Below, piece after piece: positions 1 to 6,288 of a DNA stretch of 8,103 nt. The notes beneath the pieces are model-generated. The model was not told where the DNA came from. It ran no database searches and was given only the letters and a program-made list of their open reading frames with translations. This DNA is from an uncultured Fidelibacterota bacterium (GTDB lineage: Bacteria; Fidelibacterota; Marinisomatia; Marinisomatales; UBA8229): NCBI GenBank assembly GCA_913054425.1, contig CAJXJG010000075.1, positions 1-8,103 of the forward strand, in the 5' to 3' direction. Each line of letters starts with the position of its first letter. The stretch's first letter is position 1. The position numbers and the translations under genes are program-made.

Positions 1-229
1 AGGTTGAAAAGAGCGGAAGCTCAGGCATCCCCTCTTCAGTTGTCCTCCCTGTGTTGGGAGATACAAAACGGGTATATTCCCCGATGGATTCAGTCTGGAT
101 ATCGCCCGGTGTAAACTTGATTTTTGTGTGTCCATTCTGCGCGCTGTTCAGGGTAAACTGGTTTGTACCAGCCAGTAAATGATTACTGTAAATTAAGGTT
201 AATGTAATAAAAATTATTTTTTTTGTCAT
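1..229 (-). CDS. Exported protein, gingipain/C25-peptidase-like N-terminus (partial, runs off left edge)
   Basis: Only the first 76 codons are inside the window; the gene continues past the left edge. It begins MTKKIIFITLTLIYSNHLLA, a clear Sec signal peptide (basic start, hydrophobic core, small residue before a likely cleavage after LLA). The mature part contains ESIGEYTRF and then EEGMPELPLFST around residues 65-76. A G-x-P-x-LP element shortly after the signal peptide is typical of the pro-region of C25 (gingipain-like) peptidases and related large surface proteins of FCB bacteria, which often use type IX secretion. That assignment is inferred from a short stretch, with no catalytic residues visible. 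The ATG at 227-229 is preceded by AAAGGA about 9 bases upstream, one of the few good ribosome binding sites in the window. It lies downstream of the terminator at 384-412, so it is probably a separate transcription unit. Confidence 0.6.
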   Translation of the reverse strand, partial: MTKKIIFITLTLIYSNHLLAGTNQFTLNSAQNGHTKIKFTPGDIQTESIGEYTRFVSPNTGRTTEEGMPELPLFST

Positions 230-238
230 TATATTTTT

Positions 239-244
239 TCCTTT
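239..244 (-). promoter_or_regulatory. Shine-Dalgarno-like site of the left-edge exported gene
   Basis: On the minus strand AAAGGA lies 9 bases before the ATG at 227-229. It supports this start codon. It stands out because kdsD, the second GH3 gene and the sugar kinase show no comparable site. Confidence 0.5.
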
Positions 245-383
245 GTTACATGATTTTTTTCAATCGCTTAAAACAACGGCTAAAAGGGATAATTTACTTA
301 ATTATGAATAATGGAAACAGATTCCCTGAAGCCATGGTTTAATTCCAGATTAATTTTGTACTCGAATTTTTAGGAGGATTACT

Positions 384-412
384 AAAAAAATAGTCCTCTT
401 TAGAAGGAGGAC
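384..412 (-). terminator. Rho-independent terminator ending the kdsD transcript
   Basis: Bases 393-400 (GTCCTCTT) pair with 405-412 (AGGAGGAC) around a four-base TAGA loop, giving an 8-bp stem with one G-T wobble. Read on the minus strand, the stem is followed by TATTTTTTT (complement of 384-392), a proper U-tract. The direction fits transcripts coming from kdsD. The terminator lies 174 bases past the kdsD stop but only 9 bases past the stop of the small ORF at 421-567, which supports that ORF being part of the unit. Confidence 0.75.
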
Positions 413-420
413 ATTATAGT

Positions 421-567
421 TCATTTCCTTCTTTTCCAAGGGAAAAATACAAGGGGTAGAAAAATGAAAATAATCATTCTAAATTTAAGACCAATTAAAA
501 ATATGAGTGCGGAGAGAGCAATTTTTGATGATATTGGCATGGTTAATATTCTATTCAACCAATTCAT
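421..567 (-). CDS. Small membrane protein, unknown function, downstream of kdsD
   Basis: A 48-codon ORF starts with ATG 18 bases after the kdsD stop codon, in the same reading frame, and stops 9 bases before the terminator hairpin. The product starts MNWLNRILTMPISSK, then has two hydrophobic blocks at residues 16-27 and 31-43 separated by KFR, and ends in FFPWKRRK. A hydrophobic stretch closed by a strongly basic tail looks like a one-helix or hairpin membrane protein with its C-terminus in the cytoplasm. I do not recognise a family. There is no Shine-Dalgarno sequence, so expression would rely on re-initiation after kdsD, or on readthrough of its TAG stop, which would fuse this segment to KdsD. 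A competing plus-strand ORF (464-589) is judged less likely. The call rests on position, hydropathy and the terminator; chance is not excluded. Confidence 0.45.
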   Translation of the reverse strand: MNWLNRILTMPISSKIALSALIFLIGLKFRMIIFIFLPLVFFPWKRRK

Positions 568-585
568 CGGGGTTACTGCAGGCAG

Positions 586-1581
586 CTAAAACAACCTGGT
601 CTGGTAAATATCGTGGATCCGTAATAACCCGATGCAGGTTTTCCCATCCCCTTTTGTGACTAACAGGACAGTAATCTGAGAGGTCCGGTCTTCCATGAGA
701 GTAAGGGCGTCCTGAATAGGGGCTTGGACAGGAATTGAAACGGGATTATCGGTCATTAATTCTTTTGCTTTCGTTTTGTCAATATCACCATTTGTTGCCA
801 GACAACGGCGTATATCTCCATCTGTAATAATACCTTCAATCTCCCCGGTTTTTGATAGTACTAAGGCTGCCCCCTGAGGTTTATCAGTCATAAGGATGAC
901 TACCTCACGAACATTATGATTCGGAGTCACTACGGCAACATTCTGGAGGGGTTGAATAATATCTTTTATTTCTAACTGAAGCCTTTTCCCTAATTCCCCT
1001 CCGGGATGATAGCGGACAAAGTCTTCATGTTTGAAATCCCTGGCGGTCATTAAAACCGAAGCAAGAGCATCTCCGATTGCCAATGTTAATGTAGTGCTGG
1101 AAGTGGGAACTATTCCCAGGGGATCAGCTTCTTTTGAAACGGTTGCATCCAAAACAATGTCAACTTTTCTTGATAACGGGGCTTTCAGATTGCCGACAAT
1201 ACCAATCAAGGGAGAATTAAACTCTTTTAAAATGGGTATCAACCTGAGCAGTTCTTCCGTACCTCCGCTTTTAGAAATTAAAATTGTAGGATCACCTGGG
1301 TGATAAATTCCCAAGTCTCCATGAAGCGCCTCTGCTGCATGGAGAAACACTGCCTGAGTTCCAGTGCTGCACAGAGTGGCAACAATCTTTTGACCAACTA
1401 AACCAGATTTCCCTAATCCGCAGATGACAACTTTCCCGGGATGGTTCATAATGATCTCAGCCGCTTCCACAACTGTTTTCTCAACTCGAGAACGTGCGGA
1501 TAATAATGAGTTGGCTTCATCAGTTAAAACTGCAGAAACAACTTCAGTCATTTTCTTATAATCTAATTTTATCTGACTCAT
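586..1581 (-). CDS. kdsD: D-arabinose-5-phosphate isomerase (KdsD/KpsF/GutQ family)
   Basis: This cytoplasmic enzyme interconverts D-ribulose 5-phosphate and D-arabinose 5-phosphate, the first committed step to Kdo for the LPS inner core. The 331 residues have the full family layout: an SIS sugar-isomerase domain at about 40-175 and two CBS domains at about 205-261 and 272-326. Visible motifs are GLGKSG (55-60), HAAEALHGDLG (81-91), SKSGGTEE (103-110), KEADPLG (150-156), PTSSTT (159-164) and YHPGGELGKR (191-200). Residues matching the E. coli KdsD catalytic set (Lys59, Glu111, Glu152, His193) are K58, E110, E151 and H192, so it should be active. Length and start fit the family. No Shine-Dalgarno sequence precedes the ATG. 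No other Kdo gene (kdsA, kdsB, kdsC) is in the window, so it is an isolated copy here. The PAP2 gene upstream is 91 bases away. Confidence 0.93.
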   Translation of the reverse strand: MSQIKLDYKKMTEVVSAVLTDEANSLLSARSRVEKTVVEAAEIIMNHPGKVVICGLGKSGLVGQKIVATLCSTGTQAVFLHAAEALHGDLGIYHPGDPTILISKSGGTEELLRLIPILKEFNSPLIGIVGNLKAPLSRKVDIVLDATVSKEADPLGIVPTSSTTLTLAIGDALASVLMTARDFKHEDFVRYHPGGELGKRLQLEIKDIIQPLQNVAVVTPNHNVREVVILMTDKPQGAALVLSKTGEIEGIITDGDIRRCLATNGDIDKTKAKELMTDNPVSIPVQAPIQDALTLMEDRTSQITVLLVTKGDGKTCIGLLRIHDIYQTRLF

Positions 1582-1672
1582 GATAAGAGTTTACTTAAAG
1601 AATGAAAACAAATTGAGGTTCCCATAAGGAAAAGTTTACTAAAATTTTATCGTTAGATGAACGAGAAAAAGA

Positions 1673-2395
1673 TTAAAAAATAATATGAAGTTTTACCCCA
1701 TAATTTATTGGTAATAAATAAACCTGGTTCTTTGTTCTTTTTCTATTTTGAATGGAAAACCCCCTTCCTATTATTGTACCTAATCCTGCTCCGAATACAA
1801 CATCACTAAAATAATGTCTATTATCATGAATTCTACTGACGGCTGACAAAGTTGCCAGAAGGTAAGCGACTGTTCCGGCTTTCCATCCATAGAGTTCATT
1901 TGTGATGGCAGCGATTGTAAAACTGTGGGAAGTATGACCAGAAGGAAATGACAGATAATCCCCATTATCCGGACGCTCCCGACCCACCCCAAATTTCAAT
2001 AAATAAGTTGCAAAAGCATTGCCTAAGAGGGCTAAAGATGAAAATTCCAGTTTTGTCAAAACTTCTGTGTTGGACTCTTCTTTTAATTTTGAATGAATCA
2101 CTATGGTTGACCATAAAATCCAATGACCTAATGCTCCTCCGTAGAGGTCTCCTATTCGAGCTAATTTTCCTGGAAGAAGTCCTTTGTCTAGGGCATGACT
2201 CTTTATTTTTTGATCATAGTAGCTTCCGGTGAAGGAAGCCAAAACAAAAGATGCAAAAATTCGTTGGTTCGTTCGGTTAGTTGCAGAATATTTGAATCCA
2301 TTAATAATGTTATAAGGTATTTCATTTGCCGGATTTTGTCCTATAACAGTACTGAAACAAGAAATAAAAATCAGGAAGTACCCTCTCTGAGTCAT
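1673..2395 (-). CDS. Exported PAP2-superfamily phosphatase
   Basis: A membrane-associated acid phosphatase of the PAP2 (phosphatidic acid phosphatase type 2) superfamily. All three signature motifs are intact: K134-x6-R141-P142, P151-S-G-H154, and S187-R188-x5-H194-x3-D198 (numbering from the ATG at 2393-2395, 240 residues). H154 would be the phosphate-linked or acid residue and H194 the nucleophile, by family knowledge. The N-terminus MTQRGYFLIFISCFSTVIGQ is a signal sequence or first membrane helix, placing activity in the periplasm or at a membrane. Likely substrates are lipid phosphates such as undecaprenyl pyrophosphate, phosphatidate or lipid A, but the sequence cannot decide. A longer reading frame begins with TTG at 2405-2407; I prefer the ATG because it puts the signal peptide at the very start. 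An 8-bp inverted repeat lies about 43 bases upstream. Confidence 0.88.
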   Translation of the reverse strand: MTQRGYFLIFISCFSTVIGQNPANEIPYNIINGFKYSATNRTNQRIFASFVLASFTGSYYDQKIKSHALDKGLLPGKLARIGDLYGGALGHWILWSTIVIHSKLKEESNTEVLTKLEFSSLALLGNAFATYLLKFGVGRERPDNGDYLSFPSGHTSHSFTIAAITNELYGWKAGTVAYLLATLSAVSRIHDNRHYFSDVVFGAGLGTIIGRGFSIQNRKRTKNQVYLLPINYGVKLHIIF

Positions 2396-2437
2396 AACAA
2401 AGTCCAATGAGTTTTTATCATATCGGCAATCAATGGA

Positions 2438-2462
2438 ATTCTATAAGTTGAAAATATAGAAT
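2438..2462. repeat. Perfect 8-bp inverted repeat upstream of the PAP2 gene
   Basis: ATTCTATA (2438-2445) and TATAGAAT (2455-2462) are exact reverse complements separated by 9 bases. The repeat sits between the stop of the DUF1460 gene (2466) and the PAP2 start. It has no following T-run on either strand, so it is a poor intrinsic terminator. It could be an operator or an mRNA processing hairpin; the AT-richness makes chance plausible. Confidence 0.45.
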
Positions 2463-2465
2463 AAA

Positions 2466-3314
2466 TTAGTCAGTCAATGCAGTAAACTTGTAAATCATTA
2501 TGCCATCAAAAACAGGACCATCACCCCGAAAATAATAATCTATGAAACTCATATTTACTGTGTTCTTAAATTCGGAAGAAGCATGAATTAGGTTATTCTG
2601 ATCAATCACCATGCCTTCATGGGCAATCACTATTCCCATTGTAAAAAATGCTTTTTTTACAAACGCTACACCGCAAATATCAGGAAATTTAGCTAACAAT
2701 TCTTTATTAATTTCCTCGTTTGGAATAAAATAAACCGTCGTTTTCTTTTCCCAGTTCAGGTTCAAAAATTCACTGTCATCTTCCTTGCGATTCAAGGTTA
2801 TATCAATTTTTTCCAACTGATCTTTCTCTAACAATTCTTCGGTTATATTAACGGTATACGGGTTTTCCTGGATACGGTCAGACGTAAAATGCCAGCGAGT
2901 TTTATATGAGGGTTTATGATCTTTGTAATGAATCGTTATCATATTTTCACGGGCTTCATTCCAGGATTTGCTTTGTGTAAACGCAAGGCTTGTCAGTACA
3001 TGGACAGTACAGTCAGACACATCCAAACGGATAATTGGATCAGGATCCGGTTCTATTTCTTCACCCAGTTTGAAAATACCATAGGGTTTGCCTACCTGCC
3101 ACAGGGAAAATGCTTTCAAGCGGTCATGAAAGTTTGGATAATGCTGATAAAATTGCGGAAGGATTTCTGTGATCTGTTCTTCATTTAAGGTCCAGGGCTT
3201 TGGTAATGAATGCACCCAATTATCCGGATATAAACAACTCATAAAAAGGCATAAGTAGAAAGCGGAGATGAAATTTTTTCTCTTTCTTTTTTTCTTAATT
3301 TTTCTTATTCCCAT
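2466..3314 (-). CDS. DUF1460 (N-acetylmuramoyl-L-alanine amidase-like) exported protein
   Basis: Matches the DUF1460 family, whose fold resembles NlpC/P60 cysteine hydrolases and which is annotated as amidase-like acting on peptidoglycan. From the ATG at 3312-3314 (282 residues), the N-terminus is very basic (9 Lys/Arg among residues 4-13), then a hydrophobic segment ends in LFMSC with Cys27, compatible with a lipoprotein signal or a membrane anchor. The family core is visible as GKPYGIF (75-81), RLDVSDCT (96-103) with the presumed nucleophile C102, TRWHFTSDRI (139-148), MGIVI (226-230) and NLIHASS (241-247) with H244. The residue before MGIVI, where I recall family members having His (HVG or HMG), is T225, so activity may be altered. 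The start overlaps the end of the fusion gene upstream by 10 bases, with GGCGG about 6 bases before it, implying translational coupling and a shared peptidoglycan role. A TTG at 3324-3326 is the alternative start. Confidence 0.78.
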   Translation of the reverse strand: MGIRKIKKKRKRKNFISAFYLCLFMSCLYPDNWVHSLPKPWTLNEEQITEILPQFYQHYPNFHDRLKAFSLWQVGKPYGIFKLGEEIEPDPDPIIRLDVSDCTVHVLTSLAFTQSKSWNEARENMITIHYKDHKPSYKTRWHFTSDRIQENPYTVNITEELLEKDQLEKIDITLNRKEDDSEFLNLNWEKKTTVYFIPNEEINKELLAKFPDICGVAFVKKAFFTMGIVIAHEGMVIDQNNLIHASSEFKNTVNMSFIDYYFRGDGPVFDGIMIYKFTALTD

Positions 3315-6223
3315 TTTTTCCGCCAATCAAGGTTCGGATTCTTTTCCTTTAGGCCCACTGCTTCATAAACTGCAGAGTGTATTCGCTGACCCCAGTCATA
3401 ATAATTCGGTGCTTTCATGTTTCTTTTGGGATGAACAGCATTCGTCAATAGAACAACGACCATTTTATTATCAGGATCTATCCACATAGAGGTACCTGTA
3501 AAACCAGTGTGGCCAAACGTATTCATGCCATGATAAACACCAAAAGGATTAAAACCTCCAGGCTGAGCCCAGCCAAGGTACCGTGAACTTCCTTCAACTA
3601 CGTTTGCTTTGGAAGTAAACAATTTGATAGTTTTTTCCTTAAAGATCCGCTTCCAGCCATAGATACCACCATTCAGCATCATCTGGGAGAAAACAGCCAA
3701 ATCCTCTGCGGTAGAAAATAAGCCGGCATGTCCAGTCACACCACCTAAACTGTACGCATTTTCATCATGAACTTCACCATGGATCAGCCCGGTCCGGTAC
3801 CCCTCAGCAATCTCTGTGGGAACGATTCTGCGCAGTTTTACCGGCGGTGGATTATAAAAGGTGGTATTCATTCCCAGAGGTTTGAATACAAGGGAATCAA
3901 CCAACTCATCCAGTAGAAAACCGCTTACTTTTTCAACTACTTTTCCTAATATTATTAATCCAATATCAGAATATTTTGTTTCTTCTGCAATGCCAATGAC
4001 CGGCTCCGTGTTAAAAACACTATCCAAACGCGTTTTTGCTTCGCCATCCATCAAAAAATATTGTTTAAACGGCGGAAGCCCCGCGGTATGTGTCAGTAAA
4101 TGCTTAATAGTAATTTTACTTTTCTGTTGAAAATATTCTGGTTGTTTCCCCTTAAAGTCGGGAAGATATGTCACCACTTTTTCATCCAGGTCAAGCTGTC
4201 CTACCTCCACCATTTTCATCACTGTCGAAGTGGTTGCCACCACTTTTGTTATGGATGCCAAGTCAAAAATATCTGATTTACGCATGGTTCTTTTTTCCCC
4301 ATAGGTATGGTACCCGACCGCATCATGAATAAATATCTTTCCGTTTTTTACGGCTATTAATACTGCCCCGGGCCAGGCTGAATCAGAAACTGCCTTCTTC
4401 AATAATGATCGTAATTCATGGATATCCGCATTTATTTCATAGGGCATCACATGCTTAATAACTGTCCCGGGAGATGCTTGTTTTCTTGATATTCTGACCA
4501 CTTCCTGCTCCAATTGAATGCCAAAACCCCGGTGGGCAATTTCCGGGATGGTAATGGGAAGAGTCCCAGTAAAATCGTTTTTCCCCAGCAGTGATTCCAC
4601 CAGGGCATGTTGCATCAGATCACTTCCTTTCCAGGCACAGATATAAGCAGGTGTTCCCGGAAGTCCCTGTAGCAGATATGGATTTCCAAAACTGATTAAA
4701 AGTACACGATTCGATTTCCGATTCAGGTCATTAATGAACTTCATCTGGTGATCAGGAAGAAATATTCTGTCTTTCCAGGCTGAGGGACTTGCAAAAGCAT
4801 TCAGTATAATTGGTACATTATTCGGTATGGTCTTCAGTATCGAATCATAATACATTGTACTGTCCGATTCATCTACCTGCAATGACCGGATTCGTAACCC
4901 GCTTCGTTTCAATTCTCTGGTCGTAGTTGATTCATGGTGATCATTGGGATGATCGTACATATCTATCACAACAATTTCTTCATTTTCATCAATAATAAGG
5001 GGAAGAAAGGAGTTGTCATTTTTTACAAGCGTGATTGATTTGGCAGCGATTTCATTTGCAGTTTTTTTGAATTCCGTTTTGCCAAGGATTCGTCTCGTCT
5101 CACCCATGGAAATAGAACGCTGTTTATGCAGGCCTATTTTTTCTTTTATTTTAAGTATTTTTAAAGCAGCATTATTAATCTGTTCTTCTGAGAGAATACC
5201 CCTGCTCACTGCATCTTCCACTGCATCAATAGTTTCCTTAAAATGATTGTTCTGAAGGATATAATCACAGCCTGCCCGGATAGCCTGGATGACTGCAAAT
5301 GTATCGGAATAATTGCCGACTATTCCCCCCATGTTCATTGCATCGGTAACTACGACACCGTTAAATTTCATTTTCCCCTTAAGGATTTCCGAAACCCAGA
5401 ATGGTGACAATGTAGCAGGGCGATTTGCTTCAGGCTGGTAATCAGGAGCATGGATGTGAGCGACCATCACCGCATCAACTCCAGCATCAATAACGGTTTG
5501 AAACGGTTTCAATTCCAACGACCATAAACGAGATGAATCACTGGGTATCATAGCCAGCGCAGAGTGGGAATCGGTTTCAGTATCGCCATGACCCGGAAAA
5601 TGTTTTGCAGTAGCTAACATTCCGTGTTCCTGGAGTCCTTTCATAAATTGGATACCAAATTCTCCAACCGAATTTGGGTCTTCACCAAAAGAGCGGGTAT
5701 TGATGATGGGATTGGATGGATTATTATTTACATCCATCACAGGGGAAAAATTCCAGTGAATTCCCACAGCGCGACCCTCCGAAGCTGCAATCTTCCCGGA
5801 TTCGTAAGCATAATCTGGATTGTTCGTTGCGGCGATAGCCATGAGCGGGGGTAGTTCAGTCCCGTTTGGAAATCGTGCATACAATCCTGATTCAATATCC
5901 GCATCAAAAAGAATCGGAATTTTTGACATTCTCTGCAGTTCGTTCATCATAGTCAGGGAAATGCCAACTTCTCCGGACCATAGATGAATACCCCCGATAC
6001 CATCGGTCTGAATCAATGCTGTCAGTTCCTGCCATTGTTCGCTGTCTTCATTCAGGAATTCCATTCTCATATAGTAAACCATCATCTGGGCAATTTTTTC
6101 TCTTAGGGTCAAATGTGACAATGTTCTTTCCGCCCATGGTTTTTGAGCAATTGGGATTTTGAATCCCGCGCAGGACAAAAACATGAAAAAGAATATGAGA
6201 TTGATTGGTTTATAACGTATCAT
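3305..6223 (-). CDS. Exported GH3 beta-N-acetylglucosaminidase fused to an AmiE-like serine hydrolase
   Basis: A 972-residue fusion of two peptidoglycan-degrading modules. Residues 1-18 end in FMFLSC, a lipoprotein signal with Cys18 as the likely lipidated residue, so it probably sits on a membrane facing the periplasm or cell surface. GH3 domain (about 30-365): D108, R177, the loop KHFPGHGDTETDSH (207-220) carrying the Asp218/His220 pair used as acid/base in NagZ enzymes, and nucleophile D294 in VVTDAMNMGG. A GH3 C-terminal alpha/beta domain follows (about 390-575). The last part (about 600-960) is a beta-lactamase-fold serine hydrolase: S657-x-x-K660, Y751-S-D753 and H905-T-G907. In B. subtilis, NagZ removes GlcNAc from MurNAc-peptide and AmiE then cuts the peptide off; here both steps may be joined. 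Such fusions occur in Bacteroidota. The serine hydrolase could instead be a DD-peptidase or esterase. It is first in the minus-strand run and overlaps the DUF1460 start. Confidence 0.9.
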   Translation of the reverse strand: MIRYKPINLIFFFMFLSCAGFKIPIAQKPWAERTLSHLTLREKIAQMMVYYMRMEFLNEDSEQWQELTALIQTDGIGGIHLWSGEVGISLTMMNELQRMSKIPILFDADIESGLYARFPNGTELPPLMAIAATNNPDYAYESGKIAASEGRAVGIHWNFSPVMDVNNNPSNPIINTRSFGEDPNSVGEFGIQFMKGLQEHGMLATAKHFPGHGDTETDSHSALAMIPSDSSRLWSLELKPFQTVIDAGVDAVMVAHIHAPDYQPEANRPATLSPFWVSEILKGKMKFNGVVVTDAMNMGGIVGNYSDTFAVIQAIRAGCDYILQNNHFKETIDAVEDAVSRGILSEEQINNAALKILKIKEKIGLHKQRSISMGETRRILGKTEFKKTANEIAAKSITLVKNDNSFLPLIIDENEEIVVIDMYDHPNDHHESTTTRELKRSGLRIRSLQVDESDSTMYYDSILKTIPNNVPIILNAFASPSAWKDRIFLPDHQMKFINDLNRKSNRVLLISFGNPYLLQGLPGTPAYICAWKGSDLMQHALVESLLGKNDFTGTLPITIPEIAHRGFGIQLEQEVVRISRKQASPGTVIKHVMPYEINADIHELRSLLKKAVSDSAWPGAVLIAVKNGKIFIHDAVGYHTYGEKRTMRKSDIFDLASITKVVATTSTVMKMVEVGQLDLDEKVVTYLPDFKGKQPEYFQQKSKITIKHLLTHTAGLPPFKQYFLMDGEAKTRLDSVFNTEPVIGIAEETKYSDIGLIILGKVVEKVSGFLLDELVDSLVFKPLGMNTTFYNPPPVKLRRIVPTEIAEGYRTGLIHGEVHDENAYSLGGVTGHAGLFSTAEDLAVFSQMMLNGGIYGWKRIFKEKTIKLFTSKANVVEGSSRYLGWAQPGGFNPFGVYHGMNTFGHTGFTGTSMWIDPDNKMVVVLLTNAVHPKRNMKAPNYYDWGQRIHSAVYEAVGLKEKNPNLDWRKKWE

Positions 6224-6252
6224 TATCTAAAAATTAACTGATATTTACTGAA

Positions 6253-6281
6253 TCTATACCTAACTTTTTAGGGTATTACAA
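6253..6281 (-). promoter_or_regulatory. Candidate promoter of the fusion gene
   Basis: On the minus strand TTGTAA (6276-6281) and TATAGA (6253-6258) are separated by exactly 17 bases, giving 4/6 matches to each sigma-70 box. Transcription would start near 6246, about 22 bases before the fusion ATG at 6221-6223, which itself has no Shine-Dalgarno sequence. If the organism uses a Bacteroidota-type primary sigma factor, these boxes may not be the right consensus. Confidence 0.35.
6256..6276. promoter_or_regulatory. Imperfect palindrome in the divergent promoter region (possible operator)
   Basis: ATACCTAA (6256-6263) and TTAGGGTAT (6268-6276) form an inverted repeat with one extra G in the right arm and a 4-base centre. 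It falls almost exactly in the spacer of the candidate minus-strand promoter and 13 bases before the start codon of the plus-strand GH3 gene, so a bound regulator could control both directions. No regulator gene is in the window to pair it with. Confidence 0.35.
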
Positions 6282-6288
6282 AATAATA

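Larger units (their letters stand above)
230..420. other. Non-coding region upstream of the left-edge gene
   Basis: AT-rich intergenic DNA between the left-edge exported gene and the small ORF behind kdsD. It holds the minus-strand terminator described separately (384-412) and, nearer the left gene, AT-rich DNA that must contain that gene's promoter. I cannot pick out a convincing -35/-10 pair. No RNA gene or coding stretch was recognised. Confidence 0.5.

Noticed and set aside
432..446. Small dyad TTTTCC/GGAAAA inside the small ORF behind kdsD
   Set aside because: A six-pair A/T-rich stem with a 3-base loop and no consistent regulatory context.
464..589. Plus-strand ORF of 41 codons with AAGGGG upstream, convergent with kdsD and overlapping its stop
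   Set aside because: It has a fair ribosome-binding site but no recognisable domain or membrane pattern, no following terminator in that direction, and it lies opposite the better-supported minus-strand ORF 421-567.
1031..1303. Plus-strand ORF inside kdsD
   Set aside because: It is antisense to a clearly conserved enzyme and its translation has no family features; the same applies to the other long antisense frames inside the PAP2, DUF1460, fusion and GH3 genes.
1588..1640. Direct repeat AGTTTACT at 1588-1595 and 1633-1640 upstream of kdsD
   Set aside because: Eight bases in AT-rich DNA, 45 apart, is expected by chance often enough that I do not call a regulatory site.
1650..1664. Five-base hairpin (TCGTT/AACGA) after the PAP2 gene followed by AT-rich DNA
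   Set aside because: The stem is too short and the following TAAAATTTT is not a convincing U-tract, so I do not call a terminator.
2396..2407. TTG start extending the PAP2 protein by four residues
   Set aside because: The ATG at 2393-2395 gives a cleaner signal peptide and uses the normal start codon.
3315..3326. TTG start extending the DUF1460 protein by four residues
   Set aside because: The ATG at 3312-3314 has GGCGG at suitable spacing and a short 10-base overlap with the fusion gene.
3305..4430. Beta-lactam resistance function for the serine hydrolase half
   Set aside because: The SxxK, YSD and HTG motifs show only the fold; fusion to a GH3 glucosaminidase and the overlap with an amidase-like gene favour a peptidoglycan substrate over antibiotic hydrolysis.
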